Source of the DNA: Sipunculus nudus
Lineage: Eukaryota; Annelida; Sipuncula; Golfingiida; Sipunculidae
Direction: 5' to 3'
Assembly (NCBI GenBank): GCA_026874595.1
Contig: CM049311.1
Location: forward strand, 8,655,676 to 8,719,675
DNA length: 64,000 nucleotides
A model generated the notes under the pieces. The model searched no databases and had not been told where the DNA came from. It was given only the letters and a program-made list of their open reading frames with translations. Position numbers and translations under genes: made by a program. Positions 1-12,115 of the stretch are shown here, one piece after another (position 1 is the stretch's first letter; every line of letters starts with the position of its first letter).

Positions 1-1797
1 GTCCAGACAACGTACATCATTCTGTCAAGAAAATAATTAAAAAAATATAAGAGATCAGACAGATCTTGGACCTTAGTTGCTGGTTGAGGTCACTAATCTG
101 CTTTGTAATCAGTAACTTTTATTGTCTTGTCCTAAACATAACCTACAACTGGCCAAAAAAGGAAATTAAATGTTCATCTGTTCTTAGCCTTTTGCATGTA
201 TCACTCTGAAAGCCTTTGTGAGCTGTCAAATTTGCTGGAGCATGCAGTGTTTAGGCTATTTAATGTGCATGTGCAATGGAGTTTAAATACACAGCAGAAG
301 ACTGCTCAGCTCACATATAGAGAACAAAATGGCTGAAATTATCAGAGGGAAAGCTGCATGTTTCGTTTTCTTGCTAAAATTAACCATCATCCATTGTGAT
401 AAAATAATTTTTACTTTTATTTAAAAGAAAGTCTGAAATATTCTATAAAGTAATATTTTAATTTAGAATTGTAAATTAATGAATGTAAATTTGAATTGAC
501 TCTAAGGCTGCTCCCAATTCACAGGCCTAATTCCATATATTTGTTTGTATTTACATCTATGTATATAGCTTTTGCAATGATACCATATTTCTTCAACCAA
601 TTGCAAGAAAGGAATTTATTTCTTATGAGGGTATGCATTCATTTATAATCATTTAAATGCATCATATACTTATTGTTGTTTACAAGAAATAAGAAGGTGC
701 TCACAGTTATTTATTTGTAAACATTACTAATGAGCCTCAACCAACATAAGTCGTTATCACTGTATGAAAAAAATTGAATTAAAGAGACTTTATTTTTTAT
801 GGTTATTTTTTAAATCAAGACAGAAAAATAGTTGAATTGGCTCATTACAGAAAAAATGTTGTCTCTCATGGTTGCAATCCATTTTGAATTTTACTTCTGT
901 TCTGCAATCTAACATTTTACCAGGCACAGGTGTTAATTAGTTGATTTTTAAGCTTATATACCCATTGTCATTGTAATTGAAAAACTGTTTGGATTATCAT
1001 TCAATAAATTCTTTTCAGTAATTTTTTACTAATGTACACTTCAAGCAATTCACATACTCTTCAGTTAAATCTGTAATAACATGCAGTGAGATACACAAGG
1101 TTGTAAAGATACAAAAGACCATACTATTGAGTAAGATTAGCTTTTGTACTACTTGTGTAGAAATTAAGGGCCTGTTGAGATCTGTAATTTGATATCTGAT
1201 TCATAAGGTTTTGTCAGAAGCATAACAGGATTGTAGAATCATTAAATCCCAGTAGCCCCCGGAATCTAATATCTTCACAAGAGTGGATTTGTACCTGGTT
1301 GTGTGACAGCTAGGTTATCAGGAGCAGATACTGCTGCGGGTCATAATATTCATCATCATATTCTATGTCCTAATTTACTTCATCAGTGTTGGTATACAAC
1401 TCAGTGGTGTGGGTTTGGGAGATGGAATGTGCCAGTCTTGGCAGTTATTGGCTCTTTGCTGTCCCTCTGGGCATGTCTGAATCACTGTGGCTTCCCATGG
1501 CCCTCCATTTGAAATCTTAGAAATGCAGTCTAAATACATTCATCATGGTTTTGTCCTGCTGCTTCTGTTCAAACCAGCCTTGCGAGTCTGCAGGCATCCA
1601 GCTTGAGGTGGATCTAATACTTATTCAATAGTTATTACTAAATTTGTCCGTTCCTGATAATGTGATATTGCCCATCAGAAGTTTGTATATAGTGAACAGT
1701 GATATATCCTGCGCAGACTGGTACAAAGTAAAGCTGGCCCAGTTGTCTTATGTGACTGGGGTTAAATTCTCCTCAGTTTCTGTGTTTGTTTCTCATC

Positions 1798-1801
<4 letters not shown>
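1..1801. other. AT-rich sequence without recognisable gene
   Basis: No open frame here gives a recognisable protein, and I see no RNA gene or repeat structure. The longest frame (about 1303-1512) opens on GTG rather than ATG and has no motif. It could be intergenic or intronic. Confidence 0.5.

Positions 1802-1876
<75 letters not shown>
1802..1876. repeat. (TA)n microsatellite
   Basis: About 37 uninterrupted TA dinucleotides. It directly abuts the 26 bp minisatellite that follows. The apparent Tyr-Ile frames across it are an artefact of the dinucleotide. Confidence 0.97.
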
Positions 1877-1878
<2 letters not shown>

Positions 1879-1881
1879 TGT

Positions 1882-2693
1882 CAGAAGTGGGTTCTTGGGA
1901 GTTGGTTCAGATTTGGCCTTTGGGGAGTTGGTTCAGATGTGGGTTCTTGGGAGTTGGTTCGGATGTGGGTTCTGGGGAGTTGGTTCAGATGTGTGCCCTG
2001 GGGAGTTGGTTGAGATGTGGGCTTTGGGAATTGGTTCAGATGTGGGTTCTTTGGAGTTGGTTCAGGTGATGGTTCTGGGGAGTTGGTTCAGATGTGGGTT
2101 CTGGGGAGTTGGTTCAGATGTAGGCTCTTGGGAGTTGGTTGAGATGTGGGCTCTTGGGAGTTGGTTTAGATGTGGGTTCAGGGGAGTTGGTTGAGATGTG
2201 GGCTCTGGGGAGTTGATTCAGATGTGTGCCCTGGGGAGTTGGTTGAGATGTGGGTTCTTTGGAGTTGGTTTAGGTGTGGGTTCTGGGGAGTTGGTTCAGG
2301 TGTTGGTTCTGGGGAGTTGGTTCAGATGTGGGTTCTTGGGGTTTGGTTCAGACATGGGTTCTGGAGAGGCTCTTGGGAGTTGGTTTAGATGTGGGCTCTT
2401 GGGAGTTGGTTGAGATGTGGGTTCAGGGGAGTTGGTTGAGATGTGGGCTCTGGGGAGTTGATTCAGATGTGGGTTCTGGGGAGTTGTTTCAGATGTGGGT
2501 TCTCGGGAGTTGGTTCAGATGTGGGTTCTGGGGAGTTGGTTAAGATATGGGCTTTGTGGAGTTGGTTCAGATGTTGGTTCGTGGGAGTTGGTTGAGATTT
2601 GGGCTCTAGAGAGTTGGGTCAGATGTGGGTTCTGGGGGTTTGGTTCAGACATGGGTTCTGGAGAGTCGGTTCAGATGTGGGTTCTGGGGAGAT
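1882..2693. repeat. 26 bp minisatellite, about 31 units
   Basis: Head-to-tail degenerate copies of a G/T-rich unit with core GGGAGTTGGTTCAGATGTGG, strongly strand-asymmetric (G+T on the plus strand). Because 26 is not a multiple of 3, one reading frame passes through all three phases every 78 bp, and the consensus has no stop in any plus phase. This creates overlapping pseudo-ORFs rich in Gly-Ser-Trp and Val-Gln-Met-Trp. Some variants (GGTTGAG, GGTTTAG) introduce stops. Blocks recur: variants near 2174 reappear near 2419 and those near 2351 reappear near 2648, so multi-unit segments were duplicated. I regard it as non-coding. Confidence 0.95.
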
Positions 2694-3329
2694 GGTGTTG
2701 TGGTGTAATACCCACCCATGGGATAGATTTCATCATTCTGGTCACTATGCTGATTCTTACAAAATGAACTCATACAGAGAAGTTTGTGGAAGACAGGTTA
2801 AGGCAAAAATGGCTCAGGTAAAGTTGGCTTAGATAACTGGATTAAATTTTGAATTTTATTATTCAAATTAATGCCGCACCATCCCTGAATTCCTTGAGTA
2901 ATTGAATTACCTAAGTCATTTTTACATAGAACCGATCTACCAGCCCCCATGTGTTGTGTTATCTAGATGAGTTTTTTTCCAGACCATTATACACGATAAT
3001 AACTTTTTATTCTTTTTTGTCCAAATATATACATTTAACCATCCCTTCATTGTTATTTTCCCCACAAAATTGATATCCTTACTCATCTGGTATGTACCAC
3101 CAATAATTACTCTGTTTACTAAAGAAAGTTTAACTGTCTGTATCACAATGACATGATGTTTTATATCCACCAAAACAGTTTTGCGGATTCAATGTTTTCA
3201 GCTGGCCAGCATCACTGCATAGGTTTCTGGAGGACCCCTCCCTAGGCACTAGACAGAATTTCATGTAACTCAGAATTATGATTGGGTCACATGTGAACTG
3301 CTGTGCCCTTATTTTGGGTTGACCTCTGA
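2694..3329. other. Unassigned AT-rich sequence
   Basis: Nothing recognisable between the minisatellite and the dispersed repeat. Part of the right side (from about 3185) may be decayed flank of that repeat. Confidence 0.4.
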
Positions 3330-3790
3330 TCTTTCCTCTCTGCACAGCGTCCATCTGTGCATCTACCTTCACACATAAAACTATACATATCGTGGAACAT
3401 GTTTGACCAGTCGGGCTGAAATTTTGCATGGGTGTAGTCTTGAATAGCTTTATTTATATCATACACAAGTTGGTGAAGCCATCTACAACTATTTTTGCAC
3501 AGCATCCATTGGTTCATCTGGCTTCTGTTCACTGCCACTCAAATCTCTCCAGAGGTTTGACTTATCCACCTGAAATTATGTATACATCTTGGATAGATTT
3601 CTTGTTCAGATGACAGGTGGCACCACCTACAATCATGTTTACATGGCTGACATCCATGCCAAAATGCAGCACACTATTCCCCCTCACCACTCAATCCATG
3701 CCTCACATCACCAAAACCACTTTGATTTTGCTGGATACACAGTCTCTTGTCGACTACCCGTATTTAAGTCAAAGCTGGATTCAATCATAT
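3330..3790 (+). repeat. Dispersed tandem-unit repeat, copy F'
   Basis: Contains units of about 155 bp: GCACAGCGTCCATCTG at 3342 recurs as GCACAGCATCCATTGG at 3497. Each is followed by a 'GTTTGAC...CCTGAAATT...' block and a GGTGG-NNN-CCACCT-like site (3618, weaker at 3472). The order and wording match the longer copy at 55316-56310, including the closing stretch with CACTCAATCCATGCC. It is a degraded non-coding repeat; small open frames inside it are spurious. Confidence 0.75.
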
Positions 3791-5154
3791 CAGTTTGCTA
3801 CATATTTACCCAGAATGCATCACTTATCTTGTTTCATTTTGATAATGTAAATTTTTCCCTTTTACACAAAAACTTCAGATAAGGACAGAATTATCAAATC
3901 ATGTGCTATTTCCAAATGCTGATTCTTTACTGGCTTGACTTTCTGTACTTTTGGCTATTTTCAGATAAAAAGAGATATTACCCTAGTCACAAGGACATTT
4001 TAAAATATGTATAGTGGTTTCTTCTTTATGACTATAGAAGCAAATCACAATTCAATTTTTAAGTACATTCTGTGCAGATACAAAAAAGTAAAATATGTTC
4101 ATTGTCTTCCAATATACATTATTTTATCAGTTATTTATTGTAATTATGTTATTAATTGATAACACCAGAGCACCAGCCTGCTTCCGCATCTTAAATTTTG
4201 TTCAGAGGAGAAGGAGCGAGTCGATCATTGTCTTAATTTAAAAATGATTTAATTATAAAAGCCTCCTGCAAAACTTCCTATCCTTCCCCCATACTTATCT
4301 AGCTGCCGGATAAAAGTAACCAAGTGAAGTAGACGTTTTTTTTAGCTCAGATTCCACACCACAAGCACTTGTAGTGGAAACCTGGTACAACTAAACAGGT
4401 GCACCCAACTGAATGGTGAACTTAAAATGCATGCACTTCTTATTGTCACATATGGTAAATATTCGATGTCTGTCTGGCAAGAAAAAGGAGAACAAAAGAG
4501 AAACACTAAATATATATGCTTCTGGACAATGATGGAGGATCAGGGACTTGCCGTTCTGCTTCGTTCACTTGTTTTTAGCTGACACAGCAGCTGGGAGAGA
4601 GGACAAAAACAGGACCTCTTGCTCCCGAGATCAAATCCATGGAGCCTAGTTTATAGAACTATTCATTCAGAGTAAAAGTCCTTAAACTACTCATGCTTTC
4701 ACTACCAGAGGGATTTTAATTGCTGACTTGACCTTTGGTTATATGACCTTTGGTTATATGACCTTTGGTTACATGACCTTTGCTGATCTTGACTTCTACT
4801 GACCTTGACATTTGACAGTGATCCAAATTTGGACCAAATCCAGTCAAATCATACTTATGGGATGATAAAATCAGAAAACTTTTTGAGTTACTATTGATCT
4901 TTTATCATGATTTCAGTGCCGCAGCTGTCATTAAGATGAAAAACCTCTCCCATGAAACTAATATAGATTGGTTAAAACACTTAAGGAGTTTAAATACCAA
5001 TTCTGCAAAAAAGGTTTTGATAGTTGTGTGATTACAATTAGTTAATGGAAATGTATAATATCTAAACATAATTAAGATTAGGCAGTCTGAAAAACATGTA
5101 GTATATGCACAACTGTAATGAATAAAGTTGAAGATTTTAAAGGGATAAGTTATT
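3791..5154. other. AT-rich sequence, no gene seen
   Basis: Unique-looking sequence apart from the 15 bp direct repeats at 4729-4788, which are listed separately. No protein or RNA gene recognised. Confidence 0.45.
4729..4788 (+). repeat. Four 15 bp direct repeats carrying TGACCT
   Basis: TGACCTTTG starts at 4729, 4744, 4759 and 4774, an exact 15 bp period with unit TGACCTTTGGTTATA. A further TGACCTTGAC follows near 4800. TGACCT is the complement of the nuclear-receptor half-site AGGTCA, so this could bind such a factor, but it may simply be a short tandem repeat. Confidence 0.85.
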
Positions 5155-5345
5155 TCCCAGTGATGAAGGCATTAGACTTTGGAGCAGAAGGTCCCCGGTT
5201 TGAACCCCGCTGTTGTCTCAGTGGCACAATAATTAAATCCTGATAGAATCTCAGAGATTCACTCAAATATCTGAATGACAGGTTATTGCGTGTGGATTAT
5301 TCCTGACCCTGTGCTGAAAAATAACATATCATGCTCATTTTATTG
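5155..5345 (+). mobile_element. Probable tRNA-derived SINE fragment
   Basis: The head resembles a degenerate tRNA. CCCCGGTTTGAACCCCG has the shape of a pol III B box with a T-arm stem, and it is preceded by GACTTTGGAGCAGAAGGTC, like an anticodon arm and variable loop. The A box is poor and no acceptor stem closes, so this is not a functional tRNA gene. The 3' boundary is a guess. Confidence 0.4.
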
Positions 5346-8300
5346 ATACATTTACCTTCAAACAACAGACAGTGCAAACAATAGGCCATGGACATATCCT
5401 TAAATTTTTAAAAATATAATTTTTCAAAAAGTTAAATGATTTAAAAAAGGTCCCTCAAGATAAAATAATCCTGAGAAATTATCTATTATGAAAAAAATAT
5501 TAATCAACTACAGACCATGCGTGTACAAACCATTTTTTAATGAATTAATTTTATTGTTGCCAGCAGCTGTGTTAAATTTTTCATCACCACAGATTAACAC
5601 TAGGTGTTAAACTTCAATATACATTTTTGCTGTTTCGGCCTTTTTCATGTCTAATACCCAGCTAAGTAATTAACCTGATGAAAGGTGAAAATCATTTTCC
5701 ACACAGGTGTTCACAATTCACACAGTCACTATGTTCCAGGGAACAGTTTCCTCTCAAGTTTCCCTTACTGTACTAAGTTAAATAATGCAGCAATACTATA
5801 TGTTTTGTCTAACCCGGCTGTGGTTTAGGAAAGGAAAGGTTTTCCTGATAGCTTTTAAGAGGGTCACTTAAGACATACAGCTTCTTGTGAAAGCTAACAT
5901 GTTTAAAGATACAGGTAACGTTCAGAAGCATTAAGATTTTCAACCATCTGACAGTAGAGTCTGCATTTGAGTGGCAATGGAAGTTGTATTTAAAACTGCA
6001 CCAAAAATCTCATTGAGGAAACCAAATGTTTCCTCATTTTTATAAGTGTCAAATCATTAACAGGTTTTATGTCACTCTAGACAAATCAGACTGATCTTTA
6101 AATGTGTTATTTCTTTCTTATAAATTATATATGTGATAAAGATCATATTAAATGCCTTCCTATGAGTTAATTCTGTTGAATGTTTGTTGAAATATTTACC
6201 TCCAATAAGCCTGTCTCTTAAAGCTTTCTTTGAACTACCTATAAACTTGCCTCAGCAAGGCACGGGGTATGTATATTTGATGCTTTGCCTTTCATTTTGG
6301 AAGGGTTCATTTAATTTCCATTTTCAAGGGTTAGATGTGCAAGCATTTAGAGTGTGAAGGCCCCAGCAAAATTTGATGTTTTATGTTTATTTGCAACAGA
6401 CAGGTTAATATAATGAGTGACACATTGAAAAGAGCGAAACTGAAAATTGTTTGGTCCAGGGGTTAGTTAGAGAGATTGTGCCTATATTATGGTATTGATT
6501 CTTGCCAGACCCGTGGATAATCATATCAGACAACTTGCTTTGATTGATATATTGATATAGTTCAGTAATTTGTGCCAGCCCACATATAACCTCTGTCAGA
6601 GGAGGAGGCTCAAGATTTGGTCAGTGTTTCTCTTTTGACTTTGCCATTAAAAAAAAAACATCAAAGCAATTTCCCAACTTCTTGGTTTAATGTCACAAAA
6701 CTGCTTTTACATAAATTCATTGCAGGACTTCAAACCAGGCTCCACAATGTCTTCTCACAGGTCATTAGTCTGCCATCTTTTTCAGTCACATGCCAATAAT
6801 TGTTTATTCTTATTCACTTATTAACTGTTAAGAATGTCATAAAAAATCATAAATATTTCCAAATGTTGGGATTAAGAATCTGTTGTTTTGGGGTCAGAGT
6901 TGTATATGAAGATCAGAATTTTTTGATTGATGGATCATTGGTTGTAATGGCCTTCCAGTTTTAAGTCAAGCATTTATCTTTCTGCCCTCTGATGTTGCCA
7001 TTTGGTCATGTTAAGTCTTTGTCCCTGAAGGCAATGATTTGAAAGCTTTTAATGTCAAACATTGTTTGCAGTACCATGAATAATGGGACAGCTCATCTTG
7101 AACTTGAACATTTCCTATGACCAGATGGTCTCCTTGGTTTTGAATGAATTATCATTGAGGCATTGGTGAATGACCTCACATCTGTGACCTCAGATTCCAG
7201 GCACCTGAGCACCAAATGTCACCCAAGATCTGGACAGAAAAATCAAAACCTTGCATCCTGACATGGATATGGGGTTTAATATTTTATTTATTTTTTTTTA
7301 AATTGGAAGTTCTATTTTAAGTTTTCCAGGAGTGTTCTAATTGCAAGGATATTGTGTTAGCAAGTTCGAAGCATTTCAGGGTTCTCATCTTTTAATGACA
7401 TTCATTTGTCATTTTAACAATAGTTGAATTGTACAATTATGTGGTCAGTTTATATGTAAAATCTTGTGAACAGTGATATAATTAATAATTTATCTACATG
7501 AAAAAAACATCTACTGTATAGTCTCTTATCAATAAAAGCCATTCTCATTAGGTAGATTAGGTCGCTGCATGTGACCAGTTATCTAAAACTCTAGTATAAA
7601 CTTTGAAATTATATCTCTCTGGCAAGTTTTTCTTACATCTAGAGTTAATGTGTAGGCTATTTTAATATCTGCCATACATTCTTTACATATGGATCAAAAT
7701 ATATAAAAAGACCTGAGTAACAGGAACCTTAGAAACATATTAAAAATCTGATGAAAGTACTCATCTTCTGAAATATCCAAATAAAATAGTTACTTCCAGG
7801 TGTTTTCAGGTTCTAGAGGTTTTATATAACATGTTTTTACAGTTCTCAATATGTTTTTATTTACTGTTTTATAATATTAAGTTTAAAAGTTGAAGCTTAA
7901 GATTTAAAGTTATAAAGTGTTAAAGTCAGTAAAAACAGGGTTAAAAGGGAAAATATAACAGGGGAAAACAGAACAAGGGGAAGAACACTACAGAAGTTTA
8001 TGTCATGTGTAAGTCAATTGTTGTTACATTTAATATTTTAAAGTATTTTCAAGGTTAACACTAGTGTGACACAGGCCAGCATACTTAGACTGCACCACAG
8101 AAGAAGCTGTTGTTTATAAAAAAAATGGCTCATACGCAATTCTCTAAATCATTTAATATTATGCAAAATGGTATCATATATTTTCCTTGGACTTTAAAAC
8201 AAGTTACATGAAGGCAAATCAACTGCAGTTTAAACAACTTGCCGTAATTTTTATTTTTCAACTTATTTTTATTTCGCTAAGAGTAAAAGTAACTTGTAAA

Positions 8301-11072
8301 GCTAAAGGCAACTTTTGCCCATTTGGATGTTACTAGGTCTTTAAAACAACATTCATGTTCATCATTTACAATTAGTGACATTTTTGCACAAGATTTTAAA
8401 GGGAAATGTTTTATCATTCCATGAATTTTTTAGGGGAATATCCTTGAACTTTTTTATAATAAAAGTATATGAGCCTTTAAAATTTGCATGCCTCATAGCA
8501 TAATGTCAGATTTATATCAAAAATAGCACAATTGGCCAGACAGGTCTTCTGTTGAAATGACTATGGGTGGGTGATAATACTTCAGGTGTGAATGTCATGT
8601 GAAAGTGTTTATAGAAACATCACACCTGTTCCTGCCATAACTGATGTTTCACAAAAATTGATCATAATACAACACCTCCAGGCCCCCTCGACCTCCAGTC
8701 AGTGATAGCACGAACGTTTGTTTCCCTGAGACTTTCCCGTCATGAAAAATTGATTGACAATCTGCCTGACTGTAGGCCTTGTAAACTTCTTCATTCATTG
8801 TGTGTGCGGCAGGCCATCTGTTGTATTCCATGGAAATCCTGAAAAGATCTGCCAAGAGATTAACGGGTATTAACCTGCAGGTCTCGCTGTACCTGAGGGC
8901 CTGCTTACCATCTGTGACTTGTCAAGATATACCACAAACAAAAATACAAATTCTCCTCTACAAGAAACTCCCAAACTCATGGCCATTTTTTTTCCAGTTC
9001 CATGTCTGAATCTTAATTTTTTTTTTTTTACTCATGTAAGGATTTATTTTTCCAGAGGACTATAAATTTTCCATCAGTAGATTATTTTTAGTGTTATTCA
9101 TAATTTTCAGCTAGTTTCAGAATATATTTTTTCCAAATGAATATTTATGATATTTGAATTCTTGCTTCTATCTGTATTTGGAATATTTTTAATAGACTGA
9201 TAATATTTTCCAAGTTCTGTTGACATGTCTTCTGAAGATGATCGTGAATTTAATCAAATTCCTTTTTTGAATCTTTACTTTCTTAAATACTTCATATTTT
9301 AATGTGGAAATTATATGAATTTAAAATACTTTAAAAAGTGCTGGTGTTTATTCCTTAAAGAATATGTATCAATTAAGCAACATTTCTTTTCTGACCAGTA
9401 ACAGAATGGAATAGATGCATGCTCACATGTTAATTATATAATTGTGAATTATATGCTAATATTCATTATGGTGATATTCAGTTAATGTAATAAGATGTTT
9501 TCTTCAGAGCATATATAATTGAAAGTATGACAGTTGTGCTGCTACCATCATGAGAAGTCTGTTCTTTGAAGTGACACTGATCATAATTAATTTAGTGTTT
9601 CATCCTTATACTGATGTACAGTCCTATAGGGAAGGGTTACATGCTGATGCCTACAAAGTTGCTTGTTAGAGTATTTCATATTCAATAATACATAGTCTGT
9701 TTTTTTTATTATTATCATCCATCCTTTTTTGTAAGCTTCAGCTTTTGAACTTCTTTCATATGATATTCTACACTTTCCCATGATTTCCTATGGTAGTCAT
9801 AGGTTATTTCCAGAAATCATATAATCTGTCAGAGCAGGATGAACAGACGCAAGGGTTTCCTGTAACTGTCCATTCTCCGTATTCATCATGTGAGGATCTG
9901 ACAATTTTTACTGACAGACTACCGATATCTGCGACCATGCATTCTTCATTTGCTGCAGTTTCCTACAATATTCCATGCTGCCTTAAGAACTTTTTACTCT
10001 TTCTTCTGCTGTGAGCTTTACTGTTTCAGGTGCTGTCACAGAAAGCTCTAGGACTTTTGGTGATACCTTAAAGCCAGCTATTCCCCTGCCTTATTTGTTG
10101 ATTTTATGTGATTTCTGACTTGTTCTGCATATACATATTGATGAACTGTAGTCAATTCCTGCTTAAAAAGGTTCCTTTAATGTCCTGTTGATGGGTGTAG
10201 GAGATGTTTATCTATGAGCTGTTTGTAAACAAAGCATTGAAACAAAGTGAACAGTCTGAGTACAGTGGGATCAGCATTTTCTGGCCTTTTTTTATGAAAG
10301 GTTCAAGGAGTATTTTTACTTAATGCATGGACATCAGATATAAGAATCGGCCCCTTTGAAAAGCCTGTGGTAATTGGCACCACTTGATGGCAACTGTGTG
10401 TAAATAAATCCCATACTGGCGCACACTTGCAATTAAGCTAGTGTCTTAATTAGTTTAACAATGTTCTCTGCATAATCCTGATCACAAAGTTGAAGACTTC
10501 TTAAAGTAGAAGGAGGTAAAAAAAATGTTACCCTGGCATTTTGAAATTCAGCAGAGACAATTCAGGGATATTTTTTTTTCAGAAATGTTGGGTACCTTGA
10601 AATAAAATACCAGTACAGATACTGAGGCTGGCATTACAGCTGTATGGAAGATGGAGGGACAGTGTTCAATAGGCAAATTCTTATTGCATTGTATTATGAT
10701 ATTCAGTCTCATGTCATGGACAATTCAAATCTAACACTCAGTGATAGCTGGATATTGAAAATTTTTGCTTGTCATCTGGAGAAACTGAGATGGTTTATTA
10801 TTGGTCTGGTTAATGATTCCCTTCCTAGTGATATGATTAATCAGGTTTAATGAAGAAACTTATATTTTCCATATTGGTAACCTGGACCTCATTATTCCAA
10901 GAAAAAAATCAAGAAATATTAATCATGGTGAAACCCAGTGTATGATAGCTTTAATAACCGTCCATATAAAACTTTGGATGATTAATTAGCATTAAATTAA
11001 CTGTTTTTGCAGGATAGAATATATATTCTACAGTATCTGACCAGTATTTGAAAAATAACAGGAAGATAATAA

Positions 11073-11075
<3 letters not shown>
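5346..11075. other. Long AT-rich stretch without recognisable gene
   Basis: About 5.7 kb with no recognisable protein, RNA gene or clear repeat. One less AT-rich block at 8650-8930 carries a minus-strand frame without ATG at its start (8649-8855), discussed in the findings. The stretch could be intergenic or intronic. Confidence 0.4.

Positions 11076-11105
<30 letters not shown>
11076..11105. repeat. (TA)n microsatellite
   Basis: About 15 TA repeats, lying 36 bp left of the MITE at 11141. Confidence 0.95.
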
Positions 11106-11110
<5 letters not shown>

Positions 11111-11140
11111 CTATTTTTTATTGGAATTTAAATCATCATT

Positions 11141-11480
11141 AGGCCAAAAAAAATTAAAGGTATGGTTCTCAGGCACCGCCCGCATCAATTTTAAACCCCC
11201 GCATCAAACATTTTTATTTTGATTTTCAATAAAAACTTTCCAATTTTGAGCTGCTGCCACTCCGACATTTCTTCCAAGAAGATAAAACCATACAATTTCC
11301 TTTGTTTTTGTAGTGCTTGAACTTATTTAGCAAAATAAAACTGTTATTTTCATGCTTTTCCTTTATCATTTGACATTTTTATCGAAACATACCAAACAAT
11401 TTAAAATAAAAAAAGCGCCCGCCCGCATTGATTTCTGAAAAAAAGTGCCTGAGAACCATACCTTTTTTTTATTTTGGCCT
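11141..11480 (+). mobile_element. MITE with terminal inverted repeats, copy 1
   Basis: A 340 bp non-coding element that begins AGGCCAAAA and ends TTTTGGCCT. The inverted ends continue inward to GGTATGGTTCTCAGGCAC (left) and GTGCCTGAGAACCATACC (right), giving TIRs of roughly 38 bp around an A/T spacer. Subterminal CCCGCATCAATTT and its counterpart are also imperfectly inverted. A second copy, in the opposite orientation, is at 56843-57188. There is no transposase, so it would need an autonomous partner. The superfamily is not resolved because no clear target-site duplication is visible. Confidence 0.85.
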
Positions 11481-11971
11481 TATATTTGTTTTTTTCTCCT
11501 GTGATATTAGTACAGTTTGGCTTTTTGTAGAATAAGATTTGTTTTTTGGATTCTAGTAGCAGAAACCCACAGGTTATCAACCAAGAGAATTATTTATATG
11601 AAAACTAAAAGCACTTATGTGAAATATTTACCTGGAGAAACGGAAGAAGAGGGGAATATTAATTAGGAGCACAAGCCGTAGCTACATGAGCATATGGTGT
11701 GAAAGCTTATGAGATGCATAGTTAAAAAGAGAGATATGAGATTTTTTATATATATGGCCATTTGATTTTGGCCAGAGCATTAGAGTATGAATGATTATGC
11801 AATAGATTTACCAAGGGACAGGTCAGATAGTCACCAGTGTTTGTTTTCACATTGTAAGATCTTTTGTCTTTCGTAAAGCGAAAAGTGACAGTTTTCCAAT
11901 AATTTCATGGTAGGTGTATGTGTTTTGTGTCTGTTGGTTTTCAGGTGACTGTAAGAATCCTTATTAATTAA
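11481..11971. other. AT-rich sequence, nothing recognised
   Basis: No gene or repeat structure seen between the MITE and the hairpin element. Confidence 0.4.
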
Positions 11972-12115
11972 TTGAATAGGTAAATTAATAAAATAGCTCT
12001 CAATATATACAGTGGTGCACTATTATTATGAACACCTCTTTTAGGAAGGGTGTTCACAATAACAGTGCTCCACTGTATATCTATTGAGTGCTGTTTTATT
12101 ATTATACCTATTCAA
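11972..12115. repeat. 144 bp near-perfect hairpin (inverted repeat)
   Basis: Two arms of about 65 bp (11972-12036 and 12048-12115) around an 11 bp loop. The outer arm runs TTGAATAGGTA ... ACAGTGG and the inner arm GCACTATTATTATGAACACC, against GGTGTTCACAATAACAGTGC on the right. Only a few substitutions and one 2 bp indel separate the arms. The inner part, CAGTGG ... CCACTG bounded by TATA on each side, resembles a miniature Tc1/mariner-type palindrome inserted at TA. Either a MITE or a transcribed hairpin is possible. Confidence 0.8.

Noticed and set aside
1644-2069. 141-residue frame with Tyr-Ile and Gly-Ser-Trp repeats
   Set aside because: Entirely produced by the (TA)n tract and the 26 bp minisatellite; non-ATG start and alternative phases equally open.
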